DNA of 64,000 bases from Lepisosteus oculatus (GCF_040954835.1 NC_090700.1:20687501-20751500), one strand, 5' to 3'. Shown: positions 24,901-37,886, counted from the stretch's first letter. Notes: a model not told the origin generated them from the letters alone. Numbers and translations are program-made.

Positions 24901-27900
24901 CCTGATGTGCACAATACCTTACTGCATATTTGTGCAAAGGCTGTGCTCACATTCTCTCCAGAGGATTCCAGTGGGCCTGAGCCCCAGGTAAGGAGTGACA
25001 CACTCAACTGTGTTGAATTTAGTGTAGGACACATATGTTAGTAAATGTCTTTAAGGTGTCCATAACCTTATATTTGTCATAACCTTTGACATATATATAT
25101 ATATTAATCTTTCTGACATTATGTATTTTTATGTCTTTTTTTTAATTCCTTTCTTAATTAAGCACTTAATTAACATCTGTGTCTGTGCTATGTGTGGGGT
25201 AGGTGCTGTACAGTGACCTTGCTGAGGCTCTCCTGGACCTGCTGCTCCACACACTGCAGCAAAACATCACCCCAGCCAGACTGCAGGAAGCACTTGAGGT
25301 CAGAACTTTATGCTATTGTGATTTGGAAGTATGGTATCAGAGTATTACAGACTTTTATTCTGTCTGCCAATTACTCTAGATGTCTTAAAAAACAGAAGTT
25401 AAAAGCTATATAACAATTCAAGCATGTTGTAGCTCAATGGACAGAAGATTTTTGTAGTTCATGCTGGTACATTTGTATGAATAAGGTGTCAAATCTCCGA
25501 TATTTGTGAACAAGGTAAATATAGAAGGGGTGTGTGAGCATTGTATATTAGAACAATCCTAGTTGTGTTGTTGGTTTTAAAACTGTCATTTGCTCTATCA
25601 CGACACTCACTGTCTTTTCCTTATTTTCCTCAGCCTGTGCAAGCCTGGCTCAGCTCTGCCCATACCTGGGAGAGAGTGAGAGCCATTGAAATCACAAAAG
25701 CCCTTCTCCTGTTCTACCTTGAGAATTTTAATCCCATGGTGAGAAAGAATGTGGTGCTTTCTGTATGACACAACACACTGTGTCATCTGTTACCATGGGA
25801 CCTGCTGTTACTGGACTGCTGTAGGAGATATTACAGATATTGCCTGACAAACTGGGGTTATACTGTTATTAACAAAGTGAAATTCTTTTAGGGAAAATCT
25901 CTTCTTAATTAAACACACCTGTGACAACATGATATGAGGAATTGAAGGGAAACTATCAGTTCATGGTTGCCATAAATGTAATTCCGCAGCTGAAGCAGAC
26001 TCATCAGACTCATCTCTGGAATGTGTTCTCTGTCCCAGAATAACTTGATGTTCCCTGTTGGGGAGCTCCTAGGACTCCTCTTCCCCCGGTGCTGTGATAC
26101 AGAGCCATCTGTCAGGGAGAAGGCAATGGAGTGTGTCATCACAGTACTGGACATCTGGATGAGGGGAGAAGGTAAAAATGAAGCAGCTCACAGTACAAAC
26201 AAAAACAACTCAAAACTGAAAACAGTGTGGATCGATGGTGTTTCTGTACTGCATATCCAGAGACTCTGTACTTCAAGACTATTTATAGACAGTGACCTTT
26301 TATCTGATGTGGATTGCTCAGTACAATGAGATCTTTGTCTAGCAAGAATTAATATCTAAAATATCTGAGAATCTCTAAGAGACAGTTTGTATCCTGTGTG
26401 TTAAATCCATGCTGTTTCTCTGCAGGTGGAGCTCACAAAAGCTGTGCCAAGTATCTCAATGCTCTGAAAGAATCAGTCTTCATGGAGCTTGACCAGGGCA
26501 CAGTCAGGGTCTCCTGCTCTGCTGTCACTCAGGTAAGGCCAGTCTCTAACACAGCCATGGCAAGGACCTCGGCATGCAGTCTGAAAATTATAGTGCAAAG
26601 CAGTAAATATTGAAAACTGCTTTGCTTTGGTGTTTCTTAGTGTGTCCAATTATTAATTGGGTTGGGATTGAGATTTTCAGGTAATTGGTTTAGTTCCATC
26701 ACATTTGCGTTCTTTCAACATAGTGGGGTGGCAAAAGTTTCCTGCTTGTTAGTGCGTTGTTACATTTGCAGTGACCTCCTCAAGGAAGGTCTTGACTCGT
26801 CTGAACCTCTGTGCTCCCTGTTTACTTAGTCCCAAGATAATGATACCTCCTGCACTAGCTTGTACTGAGGAGATGGAGCCTGATACTCTCTCTGTCTCTG
26901 TTTCCCAGCTGGTGAGTCAATTGCTCCCTCAGCACCAGCTGAAGATCATGGTAAGAGGTCTCTTTGACAGGCTGCTGCTGGACTCCCAGCCCAGCTGCTC
27001 CAGTGCAGCGTGTATCACCATCACACACCTCTTCCAGGCTCAAAGCAAGAAGCTGGCCAGCATGGTGAGGACATAACAGCATTGTCATCATTCATAGACA
27101 ACAGCCTTATACTTTCAGCACCCTGATGTGGTCTGTTGGCGTACTAGAGAAGGAGAATGCTAGTAACTCCATGAACACTGCACTGACCACTTTTTATTTT
27201 CTTAGAGTACCTTTGGGTTTTAATAACTGAGAGACTCACTGTGCTGTGAGCAGGGCCTCATAACCCCTATGAGTTGCTTATTCATAGGGTCTCCTTCAGA
27301 AATGATCCCTTAGCTCATGAAAAGGTACCAGGACCAGCACAAGGATATTCCAGCCAGAGAAATGCTCAAACTCGTATGCCAGCTTCCATAGCAGCAAAGT
27401 GATTGGCCCCTGATGTTCTTGTTTCCTCTAGTTTCCTGACATCCTGCACGTCTTTGTCTGCTGCTGGACTCTGGATGAGAGTGTGAGGGAGTGTTTGAGA
27501 GACGGAATTGTGTGTTTGGCATCACACAACCTCAAACATACCATCAGCTTCCTGCTGACTTGCACATCTCATTGTGAGAGGTAATGCACTGGGACACTGG
27601 AGTTCCAGTACAGTCCTTACTAATAACTATGCTGAAAAAAGCAAGCAAACACAAAATATAAAGAGTGCTACAGTAAATTGCCCATTGATGCTGTGTGTTT
27701 TATTCCAGATTGCATGTTAATTCATTGCCCTGCAGCAGCAGCAGGAGAGTGAGACTGTCTCTTTGTGTACCTTTCAGCTCACTCAAGGAGGTGTGGCAGG
27801 CCCTCAGTGCCAGCCAGGTGGCACCCAAGATTGTGAAGCACCTGGCTGATTACCTCTGCCTGACCAAGGGAAAGAAGATGGGTGATCTGGCCCTGACTGT

Positions 27901-30900
27901 AAGTAACCATTGAGTCCATCACCTGCCATTTCGAACTGGCAGATTAAATAGCAATACTGTGCTCAGTATACAGTGTGGTAGTGCTTTATATCTCTCTGTA
28001 ACACTTGTCCCAGCTGTCACATACATCTAATTGGACTCAAATCTTTCCCTTCTTCCTCGGGCACACACATACGGCAAGGAGCAGCTGGCAGCACAGGATT
28101 CAAACCTGGCACAGCAGGAAACCCAAGTGGAGCCAGTTGTCCTGCGGTCTCTATCAGGGCTGATGACCATCATGTCCGACTGGGAGAAAAGTCAGGCCAA
28201 GTTGCTGCTGCCCTATGTGTACCAAAGGGCCAAGCTCTGCCTGGAAAGTGTAGGTTTTGGGGGTTTGGTTTCACTATTCAAGTGTGTTTCTCCATAAAAT
28301 CCAAGGAGAACAATTGTTACATGTAATAATTCATATTTATCAATCACAGTATTTGCACAGTGAGCAACAGTGACACTGAAGTTAACAGCAAGTATTTCTT
28401 GCATGTAAAAGTGAACAGAAGTGGGAAGATAATGGATTGTGTTTGTAAAATACCCCTCATCTCCTGCATCTTTCTTACAGGAGACCCATGAAGTCCGCAG
28501 GGCATGTATGCTTCTTCTAGGACAGCTGGTCAGGCTGGGTTCAGGGGATGCTGACATGAAAAAAGAAGTCCACACCTCCCTGGTGATCCTGCTGCTCAAC
28601 CTCTCTGACCCCATTCCTGAGGTTACCCAGGTAAAGACACTGTACCTGTACCACAGAAGATGACTACAGTGGCGTCTCTGGACTTTCTGCTGCACAGGAC
28701 ACACCTTTGGGTTTAACAAAATTTCAGTACTTCTTACAGGTGTAGCTAGAGCTGACAGTTTCCATAAACTCTCAGTCAGTTGTGCCATTCTTCTCTTGAC
28801 CAGTCTGAACATTTTGAGAGGTAGAAAATGTGTGTTGCCAAATACTGTCAAGATTTTGTGGTACCAAGGAATAAACAGAAAAGGTATTTTTTCTGTCTTC
28901 AAAATAATTAAAACAATAAATGTCACATTACTGTCACATTTATTATTTTCACTTTTAAGCTTCAAAATACAGATGTTTTGTGTCTTCAGTGAATTTTTTC
29001 CCTCATATCAGATTTGTTTTTAAATAAAATGTTAATCATTTGCCTAGAAAAATGATTACGTAAGACTCTTACATACATTTTCTGACTTTACCAAAGCAGA
29101 ATATTAGATAACTTATCAAGTACCAATTGCAGTTAAGTAATACAACAGTTGGTTGTAATTGTAATATTACTAATTGGTAATTAGTAATACTTCAGTACTA
29201 CTCTATGTAAATAATTTTGAAATATACTGTACACTTTTTTTCTAATAATACCATGAGGTAATTGTCAGAATAGTTGAATGATGTCACTACATTTGAAGTG
29301 AATTCTTTGAAGAATAATTTAACAGTAGGCTTTAGCTGTACAGACCATATACTAGCAATGAGTAAATTAAAATCACAGTCAGACATTTATTTCATCGGGT
29401 TGGTGCCTACATCCCACATTTGTGAATCATAACCGAACCAAATGGCTTTTTTGAGCAGTTTGGGATATGAGCCATGTTTCAAAAAGCTCATGATGGCTTA
29501 AAGAGTGCAAATCTTAAAAAGTTGTTTCTGTGAATGTAACATTTACCAATTTTCAAATCACCCAGCTGCAGTGATTCACAAGAATTTGGGCCTCACACTA
29601 ATTGGCCTTTTTGTCCCACGATTCATGACAAAACCTAACAGCTATTTTCACCAAGTCTTTTACGAGGGGTCTTTTAAAGTTGAGGAAGAAAAAAATCATT
29701 ACCTTCATTGTTTTCTAGCAAGTTTAGAAATCCAAATACTTCTTACAGGTACTATCATTGTTGTACAAAAATATTTGAGTGCAAGCTTATCTTTTTGGTG
29801 AAGTACCTATCTTATTCTGTCTATAGTTTTTTCTCCTGTGTGAAGATTAACCTGGGTTTTAAATGGTCTGGTTTTTTCTAGGCCTGCAGGACAGCTCTGA
29901 TGGCCTCTGTTCCACTGATGGGCTTCCAAGTTATCTCAGCATTTCTGGAAGAGAGCTTAAGCCAGGACAAGGAGCTGAATGTCACCCAGTTCATTAAGGA
30001 CATGGCCAGCATCATGGTGAGTGAGGATCTCCTGGGACTGTCTTTTGGGTTGATGGAATGTGAAGAGGGCACTCATAAGGCACTTGACTGCTGTCTAGCA
30101 TTTCTACCTTTGCAACTAGTATTCTGTCTGATTTGGTCAATTACTTAATTGTAACTAAGATAAGCTTTGCATAAAATGCATAATGTATTGTGTGAAATGT
30201 CTGTAGATGACTTCATACATAACATCAGAAATGTCAGACTCAATTCACAATAGATGGTGTCAGTGGTGTTCAGTAGGTGAAGTTAATCCTAAAATGAGGG
30301 TGTGTACTCCCACCTGCTGCCCTGTAATAGGAGTGTTAACTGTCACAGGGGGGCTTTTTCCACTTAGTAGAGTGGTATTTCACTCTCTGTTTAATTTTCT
30401 CTGTGTACAGATAAAGACATTCCCTTCCCAAGTCAGCCTTTATCAGAACTGTGCCCTCAAGCTTGCAAGGAGCAGATGGGCATGGGTTCGAGAGAGTGCT
30501 GCTATCTTCATTGGTAAGAGCATACTGTAACTACACTAGTGATGTTTTGTTTTCTAGGTGGGAGTTCAGACATTATGAGGTTCTGTTGATATTACCTGAA
30601 ATTGCCTTGATTGAGAAGATATTCTTCCAGAGATTTTCCCAAAACACTTTGGCACATTTCTGTCATATTATCTCATGCTGGTAAAAAAGACTCTTGTACA
30701 AAATTCTGAAGCAGAATCAGAAAAAAAATGCCTGTATAAGACATGTTCCAAATCTCCGTACCAGACACCTTCTGTGTCTTTACTGCAGCACCAGTTTCTT
30801 CCTTGCCAGGCTTACGATTGTCACCAGAAAACAAGCTGCTGTGATGTTTTGTACTTTCAGTGTCACTGTACCCAGTAGCTCTGATTGTTAAACCTCTGTG

Positions 30901-31583
30901 TTTCAGGCCTCCTAGTGCAACAGCAACAAAAGAGCCTCTGCTCATGCTTGGCCATCAGAAGAGCCCGTCAAGGTGAAGAAATCTTCCTGTTTCTCAATAT
31001 TTTGAACAGTTGTTCCTTCTGAGAATACAATTTAGAATGTAATATTACAAACAAGGTACCCAGAGTGGAAAGATGTGAGGGTCAGTGTGCAACTGTTTGT
31101 TTTTACTGACTGAGATGTACAGTTGATCAATTGAGGAAATTCTTTTTAAAGTGAATTATTCTATACACAAATGAGGGAACCCCTGTGCAGCATTTTAACC
31201 ATTTCTGTTTTGTTTTATTTCAAATGTATTTAAAAAACCAAAATGCACAATTGTTGTTATAAGAAGGCTGTCCAAAGAATGATTATATTTTAGTTTTTAA
31301 AGCAATTCAATTGCCAAATTATAATGCACTGTGGGAGTTCCTTCATATTTTTGTCCTATGAGCCTTTTATATGTCACAAATGAAACAGTTGTTCTTCGGC
31401 AATGAAAGTTAAAATAATTGTTTCTTTCACAGTTAAATTTCAGAGAAATCAGATCTTAAAGGTTTTCAAGAGTAAAAGGGTTGTTTAATTTCTTCCACAG
31501 GGCTGAGGGTTCTCTTGCAGGACCAAGAGACCCAGGTACAGGAGAGGGCTGCTGAATCCATGCGTATCTTAAGCCAGCCCTGA
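13682..31583 (+). CDS. MROH-family (Maestro HEAT-like repeat) protein, 36 coding exons
   Basis: Spliced gene encoding an all-helical HEAT-repeat scaffold of 1,380 aa by my exon set (4,143 nt including TGA). The N-terminal WQQAGSNIVV block, followed about 30 residues later by QPGELPHH, matches the start of MROH1/MROH2 proteins as I remember them. LGSLTLLFNIV, a REKAMECVITVL repeat and a C-terminal WAWVRESAAIFIG repeat follow. MROH proteins run to roughly 700-1,700 aa, so this is full length for the family. No signal peptide, membrane segment or catalytic motif is visible; molecular function of the family is poorly known. Internal exons join in phase with GT-AG sites. I cannot assign the subfamily (MROH1, 2, 5 or 7-like). 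Less certain: exon 1, the start of exon 20, and the acceptor of exon 32 (28079 or 28085). A hAT element sits in intron 9. Two pseudogene copies of its 3' end flank it. Confidence 0.9.
17324..18243 (-). mobile_element. hAT (Charlie-type) non-autonomous transposon in MROH intron 9
   Basis: A 920-bp element flanked by a perfect 8-bp target duplication CTCTAAGC (17316-17323 and 18244-18251), the hAT hallmark. Ends are inverted: CAGTGGTGTCAAACTCA on the left and GACAAGTGTCAAACTCA on the right after reverse-complementing, with GGGCC words just inside. The minus strand keeps about 106 aa of a hAT transposase related to the GTF2IRD2/ZBED group (AEEIAKSGRPFCEGDF, then ISLTRNTMA). The BED finger and the dimerisation C-terminus are missing, so it is an internally deleted, non-autonomous copy. 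It sits in an intron in antisense orientation and is unlikely to affect splicing. Confidence 0.9.
19168..24987 (+). CDS. MROH exons 13-24 (coordinates)
   Basis: Coding exons: 13, 19168-19257; 14, 19470-19611; 15, 20032-20072; 16, 20332-20464; 17, 21111-21163; 18, 21477-21584; 19, 21969-22088; 20, 22936-23073; 21, 23641-23763; 22, 24232-24354; 23, 24491-24570; 24, 24882-24987. Exon 20 has no strong acceptor: AG at 22934-22935 or 22955-22956 both keep frame, so the protein may be seven residues shorter. Exon 15 (41 nt) and exon 17 (53 nt) are very short but restore phase exactly, which supports them. Confidence 0.8.
20810..20965 (+). repeat. CR1-like LINE tail fragment in MROH intron 16
   Basis: Words like 'gattgatccagggatttcat', 'ctagccagttcttgaaagaa' and 'ccagggcatcac' resemble the CR1-like tail at 2030-2357. 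Short and decayed; assignment tentative. Confidence 0.4.
25203..31583 (+). CDS. MROH exons 25-36 (coordinates)
   Basis: Coding exons: 25, 25203-25298; 26, 25634-25738; 27, 26039-26171; 28, 26426-26532; 29, 26909-27064; 30, 27432-27580; 31, 27778-27898; 32, 28079-28249; 33, 28481-28630; 34, 29882-30016; 35, 30411-30513; 36, 31501-31583. The last exon ends in SMRILSQP and TGA. Exons 31-35 are the part duplicated in reverse at 57.6-62.9 kb, which independently confirms their borders. Exon 36 is separated by a roughly 1-kb intron that is also duplicated at 8.8-10.1 kb. Confidence 0.85.
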
Positions 31584-31730
31584 GCAGTTATGAGCTGTGG
31601 GGTTCTGGAGGCTGCAGCCAGAGACTCCTGAGTGCCCCCTGTTTTGAAGAAGAGGACAGTATGGACTGACAACAGAACTCTGAGTCCATCAATATTTGTA
31701 TATATATGTAGTATATTTAATATGTAATGT

Positions 31731-31746
31731 AATAAAAAATAATAAA
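31731..31746 (+). other. Polyadenylation signals of the MROH gene
   Basis: Two AATAAA hexamers (31731-31736 and 31741-31746), 148-163 bp after the stop codon, in an AT-rich 3' UTR. They are the first good signals downstream and likely set the mRNA 3' end near 31760. Confidence 0.6.
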
Positions 31747-31759
31747 AGTATACAGATCT

Positions 31760-34300
31760 TTATTATTCAAAATGTTGTAACTGATAAAGCTAGCTGGAAG
31801 TAAAGTAACAATGTATTGTATGGGGCACTTACAGTACCTTGGAAACATATTTACTTCCTTCCAATAATGTCCTGTCCCTCTGTTTTGATGAATTTGTAAT
31901 GATGTATATGCACTTTATTAAAGTGAATATTGTTCATCAAAATTTGAATGGTGCATTACACAATATTGATAATGGAAACAAAATTAATTTACAGTTAGAG
32001 GAGAGGAATGGCAATCGGTATCTGGGAGAACAAACCCATAAAATGAAAAGGAATTGCTGTGCATCTTCAGAAATAAAAGGTAAAGCCTTCTCTCAAGGAT
32101 GAAAAAATATAGATTTTTTCAAATTCACAAATAATAATGACCATATCTATCAATTGGCTTATTTGTTTACAATAAATGGAAAACAAGATGATTATCTGAA
32201 ATATATACTGTATAAAAGGCTTGTTTTGTAATATAAAACTAACATACACCTAAAACTAACAATTTAGTAAAAAAGAACAATTATATAAGTTGGTACAAAT
32301 ATTACTTTTCAATCAGTTCTAAAATTATCTAATTCATAAATCTCAATAAATACATTTACCATCATATTTATACAGATCTTCATTTTCAATACCAAATACA
32401 GTACCTCAGTGATGAAACAGGATGACCAGGCATTTTAAAATTCACTCCCATGGTAAAGAACAATGTTCTCCAAACACTGTATTTCATCCTAAGTAATCCT
32501 AAGGGCAGTAGGTGTGATAAATCATAACACATGCGATAGATTTCCAGCAGCAATGCTTATTGATGAGCCTCAGAAACAGGGGTTGTGAAACCCCAGCAAA
32601 GCACCGCTCTGTGATCATAGCCACAGATAACCTGGAGATGGATGTCCACTGTTGGTGCCTGAATGTCTAGCAGAAGGGAATAGATACATCTGGACATAAT
32701 CCTAAAAGTCAAAAGGCATGGTCAATCATCCAAAAAGATGACCGACCAACCAGTAACCTGCTGAGTGTGGGGACCCACTCCACCTGGTGACTTCTTGACC
32801 AACTGTATTTTCTCCCGTTAAAAAGTGCATCACCTCATAACATAAAGTGCATAACTCTACTTCTCTCCGCTGAACCAACTTGGCTCACTGACAATACAAC
32901 TATGTGTCTGGCACACTTGTTGTCTGAACTTTGGCATTTAAACTTTTTCCCAAAGTGTTTTTAGAGAGTGAGCCCATACGTAACGACAGAATTCTGCCCA
33001 AGGACTAGCCTGCAGCACCAGCTACAGTAGCTACTGTACCACCATGTGCCGCTTGATCAACGGAGCAAGTTGAAACACCAGCTTATAGCATTATTTAGCA
33101 GTAGCTGCTGCGCCGGGAGCAAACTAATTATCTCCCCTTTATGCGTGATTCCCATTTAGAACCCATGTTTGGAGTAATTTAATTGACTGTAAATTACTAT
33201 ATTTAATTCATTCCTAACATTTATCAAGAACTCTCGCAATGACACAGTTTGTAATCAATTGCTATCAGAGGCCAAATATTCTGAACAATTCAGTCCTTAT
33301 TACTGTAACCTCCTCCGAGGTTAGTTAGATGATTATGGTCCCTTGTGGACACCTCTCAGGTACAGGTACGTGCTGAGATCCAAGTCTCTCCAGAAGCTGA
33401 ATTAGTTCCTTGTCCCCTTTCCAACTTCTTAAGGATTCAAGATCAAACAAAGCATCAGCATCTGACCCAGGTGTAACATGAGCCAGAGGAGGCAAAGACC
33501 CATGTCTGCAGATACAACATGCTCTGTTGTCTTTCTTGTGTTATCTTGTGAGGTAAAACGGTGAAAAAAGGATATTTATACTGGTGTATATGACCTTTAC
33601 ACGTACACTTCTACTTACTTCTGTTTGTATTTTTATTTAAATGAGAATATTTTGAATGTACAGTGTTTACAGCACAGCACATTCATTTCTACTTCACATT
33701 TCTTTACTGCAAGGTTTAAAGCAGCAAAATGTGAAAACTGAACAGGGTTCTGAAGATGTTAGCAGGGCACTTTATAATAAGCATATGAGCAGAAAGACAA
33801 GACTTTGTTTTGTATGGTTTGAATGGCTTTTAAGTCTCTTATACTGTTGAGATCTGTAACACGTTCAACAGTCATCAGGATGGCCAGCTCATACCCAGGT
33901 GCTGGTATGACATCATTGTGACCTCACTGAATTCTGCCACTTACACTTTTGACAAGTGGATTAAGATCTTTATTCAGTCTCATTGACAGTTCATGCATAG
34001 GGTTACCCGTCTTTGATAAATACTACCTTCATTTGGTTCTCATGGAGTTTTATGATGCAAATAAATTAATGACTTTGTCAGAAATAAAAAAAGTAATAAA
34101 ATGTTTTATCTGCATATGATTATAAAATCCTCTGTGGTAATATAAAAATTAAACAAAATGGGACTGAAAAAACTTCAGAAATCTATCAGGTTATAAGAGG
34201 GTATGAAAACACAACACTAATGTAATGACAAAGACCTAATACTGCACACGCACACCTCAGACATACAGACGCACACACCTCGTGACATCTAGTAGGTGGA
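31760..34300. other. Intergenic region between MROH and timm10b
   Basis: AT-rich, about 2.5 kb, with only short ORFs lacking motifs (for example 31839-32102 and 33656-33850). No repeat family or RNA gene recognised. Confidence 0.5.
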
Positions 34301-34310
34301 GTTTAGGATT

Positions 34311-34322
34311 AAAATGGCTGCG
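34311..34322 (+). promoter_or_regulatory. Possible YY1-type promoter element of timm10b
   Basis: AAAATGGCTGCG, close to the AANATGGCGGC YY1 consensus, lies 273 bp upstream of the timm10b ATG. YY1 sites near the start are common in promoters of nuclear genes for mitochondrial proteins. No TATA box is seen. A transcription start close to here is inferred. Confidence 0.4.
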
Positions 34323-34594
34323 CCCATGTCAAAGTCATGTTAGATGTTACTACTTCGGTAAATTAAAATTCTTTATAGAAATGTTTGGAAGAAGGCGCCC
34401 CATGCTTTATTTGTAATGCTTTTAGAGCTATCAATTTTGAACGAATTAACCTGAGCAGTAGCCAAACGAAATAGACTACTTTTCCTGAGGAGTTCACATT
34501 TTCTGATCTTATTTATTTTTGTGGATTAAAATAATCGTATTTCTTTTTAAAAACAACTTATTAGTATTCTTTGAGGTTTGGAACATACAGTATC

Positions 34595-37500
34595 ATGGAT
34601 CGCGATCAACAACTACGCAATGTAAGTTGCTTTAAAAAGTAGAATTTCCTTAATGACGTTAAAGGCGGTTTTATTCGACATAGAATATCAGAACCACTGG
34701 AGATCCAACAAAGGAAGCTGATCATTTGGGGGGGGGATATGCTTATATGTTCACTTTCCAAACATTGAGTTAGTAAAAAAAAAACTATTAAAACGGGTAT
34801 CCATTCAGTTTTGTATTGTCAGCTATTAGAGTCATGATTAAAGTATGATTTTATATTTTATTAATATAAATCTGTTTAAGACCATTGACTTTTTAAAACA
34901 CGTTATGGATAAAGTGTTAGAGAAACTCATATCAGGAGAAGGATCCCAAACAATGTAAACAGGTGCAGATCATCATTAAGAAGTGTAACGTGCCATTTAT
35001 TACCTTGACTACCCTTTAAAACTTACAGTAGCAGCCAGGTGAGCAGATAACCACTGTAACAATTATTTTTTCAAAAAGATTTTTGTTGCCTTTAATGGAC
35101 AATATCCCAGGTTTAGCTCCTCTTCTACTTTAAGAATGTATCTGAAATGTGTCTCTCTGAAAAGTCACTGACTTTCAGAACAAACCAGGACATTATAAAT
35201 TGAGTTCAACTTGACACTACCCAAATGTACTGGATACCTGGAGGTTACCTGTCACAAACCCGAGTGGTCCAGATTCTGTAAAAAACAACAAGTTAATGTT
35301 GTATAAAAATGGTATTGTACAACTACACAATGGCTTAAACAGGAGCGCCATTTAAGTGCCGTAAAATTCTTAAGTTAGGTTATACCAATACATGCGTGCT
35401 TGCTCAATATTTTAAATAGTTTTGTCTTATCATGAGATATTCAATTGGATTTCACAACTTCCACATTCAATTACACAAATTTCTTTATTTGTGTATAATT
35501 TTAATGTAATTGTTCATAACAATTAATAACAATAACAATGTAATTGTTCAAGTAATTTATATCATATCTTTCATTCATATCTTTAAGGACACAAACTGAA
35601 GATGTGAGGACTGGCACATTAGATCCCCTGGCTAAAATGTACCTGGAGGATTTGTAAACATTGGAAATGAGCTGTGATAAAGCAGCATTGACTTTATAAC
35701 CATCAAAATTAATAGTTACAGGTTGTTAGCACAAACTTCCTAACCCAATTCCCCTGCCCTCAATGCCTTCTGTTTTTTTTTCTGCAGATAAGTTCTTGAT
35801 TTTTTTATATAATCCCAGATTTAACTAAAACATTACTTTACCAGAATAACTTTATTAGCTAATTAGGCACCTTTGACTAGTTTTCTTCTCTGTACAAGTT
35901 TTCAAGTTTCTTGTAAATATGGGTAAATAACTTTTTTTTTAGGAGCAAAAAAACATTCAATCAGATTATCAGTTCAGTAGGCAACTTGTGTTGACCTCTG
36001 CTGTGTCACTCGGGGGGTGCTGGTACATTAAATCAGGATGACTGACTTTCGATCCTTTTCTGAACAATACTGAGGACGGGATGGAAAAGTAAGTCAAATC
36101 TGTATTTCGTTTTAGCTACGGGATTTTCTCCTTGTCTATAACAAGATGACAGAAATCTGCTTCCAGCGTTGCACAAGTAATTTGAACTACAGGACACTCA
36201 CAATGGATGAGGTAAGGTTGGTGAGTGAGGAAGGATTATTTCACTGTGCGTTTATTGTGTGAGAAATAAAATAGGAATAGCAAGAAACATTGTTCGGGAT
36301 GTCTGAAACTATACAGTTTTTTTGCTGCTGCCCAAGAGGAACACGAAGTCACCGACCAGAGATAGTTTTGGGGAGCAGCAATGCTGGACAGTTATTTTGG
36401 AACATTTGGTTCTGGTAACTGGGTCTATGGGGTTCTCTATGAGTAACTTCTGTCATGTGTTCTGTGCATTATTAAGGGGGCAGTCGTAACAGTTGTGTTA
36501 TGTGGCTACCTTTAGTGAAAGACAGATTGAAATACTGTGAATAAATGGGATATTGTGTATGATAAATCTCTTGCCTGTCTACAGATGCATTTAGGGGTCA
36601 CTGAACCCTTGACATTAGCTCTTCTCTGCAGTTCAGATTGGTCTGCTATGAGATACATCTGTACATTTAAAAAATTGTAGTACGTATAATTGTAATGCAC
36701 TTATTTTTCTGAGGTTATTACAAATTACAAATTCTACAATCAGTACGATATTCTCTGGAATTGGGTGGTTTATGTGTACTATACTGTACTGTATGTGATC
36801 TCTTCTCCCATCTTCACATTTTGAGGAGAAATCTAAGTATTAATCATTGCAAATATTGCTTTCAAATTATTAAAGGAACACTATTTAAAAATGAATTGTC
36901 CTTATTGTTTTGTAAATGTGAATTTACAAAATGTGATGTGTTTTGTAAATATGATGATTGCATATTCATGATCATTTATTGTGATATTGCAGTACCTAAT
37001 GGGTAGCTTTTGTTTTAATTGCATTTACTGTTAATCTTACTGACATTTGAAGGTGTGACAAACTGCACCTGACTTTGTTAGATGTGAGGGCATGAGAAAG
37101 AGTACACACTAAATGACTGTTCACTCAGAGATATGGTGCTATGACCCAGACTACCAGCATTTTGTATTACAAGGAAATATTAAAGAATATTCTCCTTCAG
37201 GTGTCATTTCAGATGTCAACAGTTGGTCTAAGCTTGTGAAACGTGAAGACATTATTGAGATCTGAAAGGACACGCTTCAGAAAGAGATTCAGACAACGCA
37301 AATATTAGAAAGTGGTTGTGAGAGCAGGCCAGGTGACTGGTGCCAGAATCTGATTGTCTGAACTTTCCCAGGAGCGCTGTCTGGACAGCTGTGCTGGCAA
37401 GCTGATTCGCTCCAATCACCGCCTCATGGGAGCCTACCTTCAGGTGATGCCCGGTATCGTGCAGCGGAGAGTGTCGGAATACGAGACCAAGGCGAAAGAG

Positions 37501-37632
37501 ATGGCACAAGCTTCCGAGGCAGCCTCCCTTCCTGATCCGAGTGCCCCTCAGCCTGTTGAGGGCACCTTCTTTCCAGGACAGGGTAATGCAGACACATCCA
37601 CTGACAGTGCCCAGCAGAGCCCTGGTCTATAG
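34595..37632 (+). CDS. timm10b: Mitochondrial import inner membrane translocase subunit Tim10 B
   Basis: Three coding exons: 34595-34621, 36116-36211 and 37372-37632, all GT-AG and in phase, giving 127 aa. The start [20 protein letters not shown] is nearly that of vertebrate TIMM10B. Twin CX3C motifs (CFQRC and CLDSC) form the two disulphides of small TIM chaperones, followed by [12 protein letters not shown]. In human cells TIMM10B (Tim9b/FXC1) binds the TIM22 complex at the inner membrane and helps insert multi-pass carrier proteins. ATG context is strong (A at -3, G at +4). The C-terminal tail beyond RRVSEYE is about 24 residues longer than in the human protein (103 aa from memory), rich in Pro, Ser and Ala. 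Intron 1 is about 1.5 kb and intron 2 about 1.2 kb. The last exon and part of intron 2 are duplicated in reverse at 6880-7620. There is no functional link to the MROH gene visible. Confidence 0.96.
36425..36515 (+). repeat. 90-bp repeat in timm10b intron 2, shared with 42513-42607
   Basis: Words 'atggggttctctatgagtaa', 'gtcatgtgttctgtg', 'aagggggcagtcgtaa' and 'gttatgtggctacct' occur in the same order in both places with few changes. The other copy is next to the hAT transposase remnant, so this could be a fragment of that transposon family or of its insertion target. Confidence 0.75.
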
Positions 37633-37880
37633 CCTGTGTGGAGACACTTAGAGACAATCCAGTGTCAACAGTGGATCACAATGGCCTGCTGGGCAAGGCT
37701 GAGAAAGACAGGGGGTTCAGAAGAGCAGCTCTGCTTCTCTGGAACCCAACTCCTCCAGATGGGTGCAGAATGTTGGCCAGTATGACTGTTGAAGCAGAGG
37801 AAGCTGTCCCATTTTTGGTGATCTTCAGATTAACATGACATGTGGTTTATTTGTGAGTTAATTTTAGAGTTGTTTTTTTT

Positions 37881-37886
37881 ATTAAA
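37881..37886 (+). other. Polyadenylation signal (ATTAAA) of timm10b
   Basis: ATTAAA 249 bp after the stop codon, following a T-run. It is the common variant signal and the best candidate before the homology with the pseudogene copy ends. Confidence 0.5.

Noticed and set aside
28213..28965. 250-aa minus-strand ORF, the longest in the window
   Set aside because: It is antisense to MROH exons 32-33 and the neighbouring introns, with no known domain; its length comes from the composition of the sense exons.
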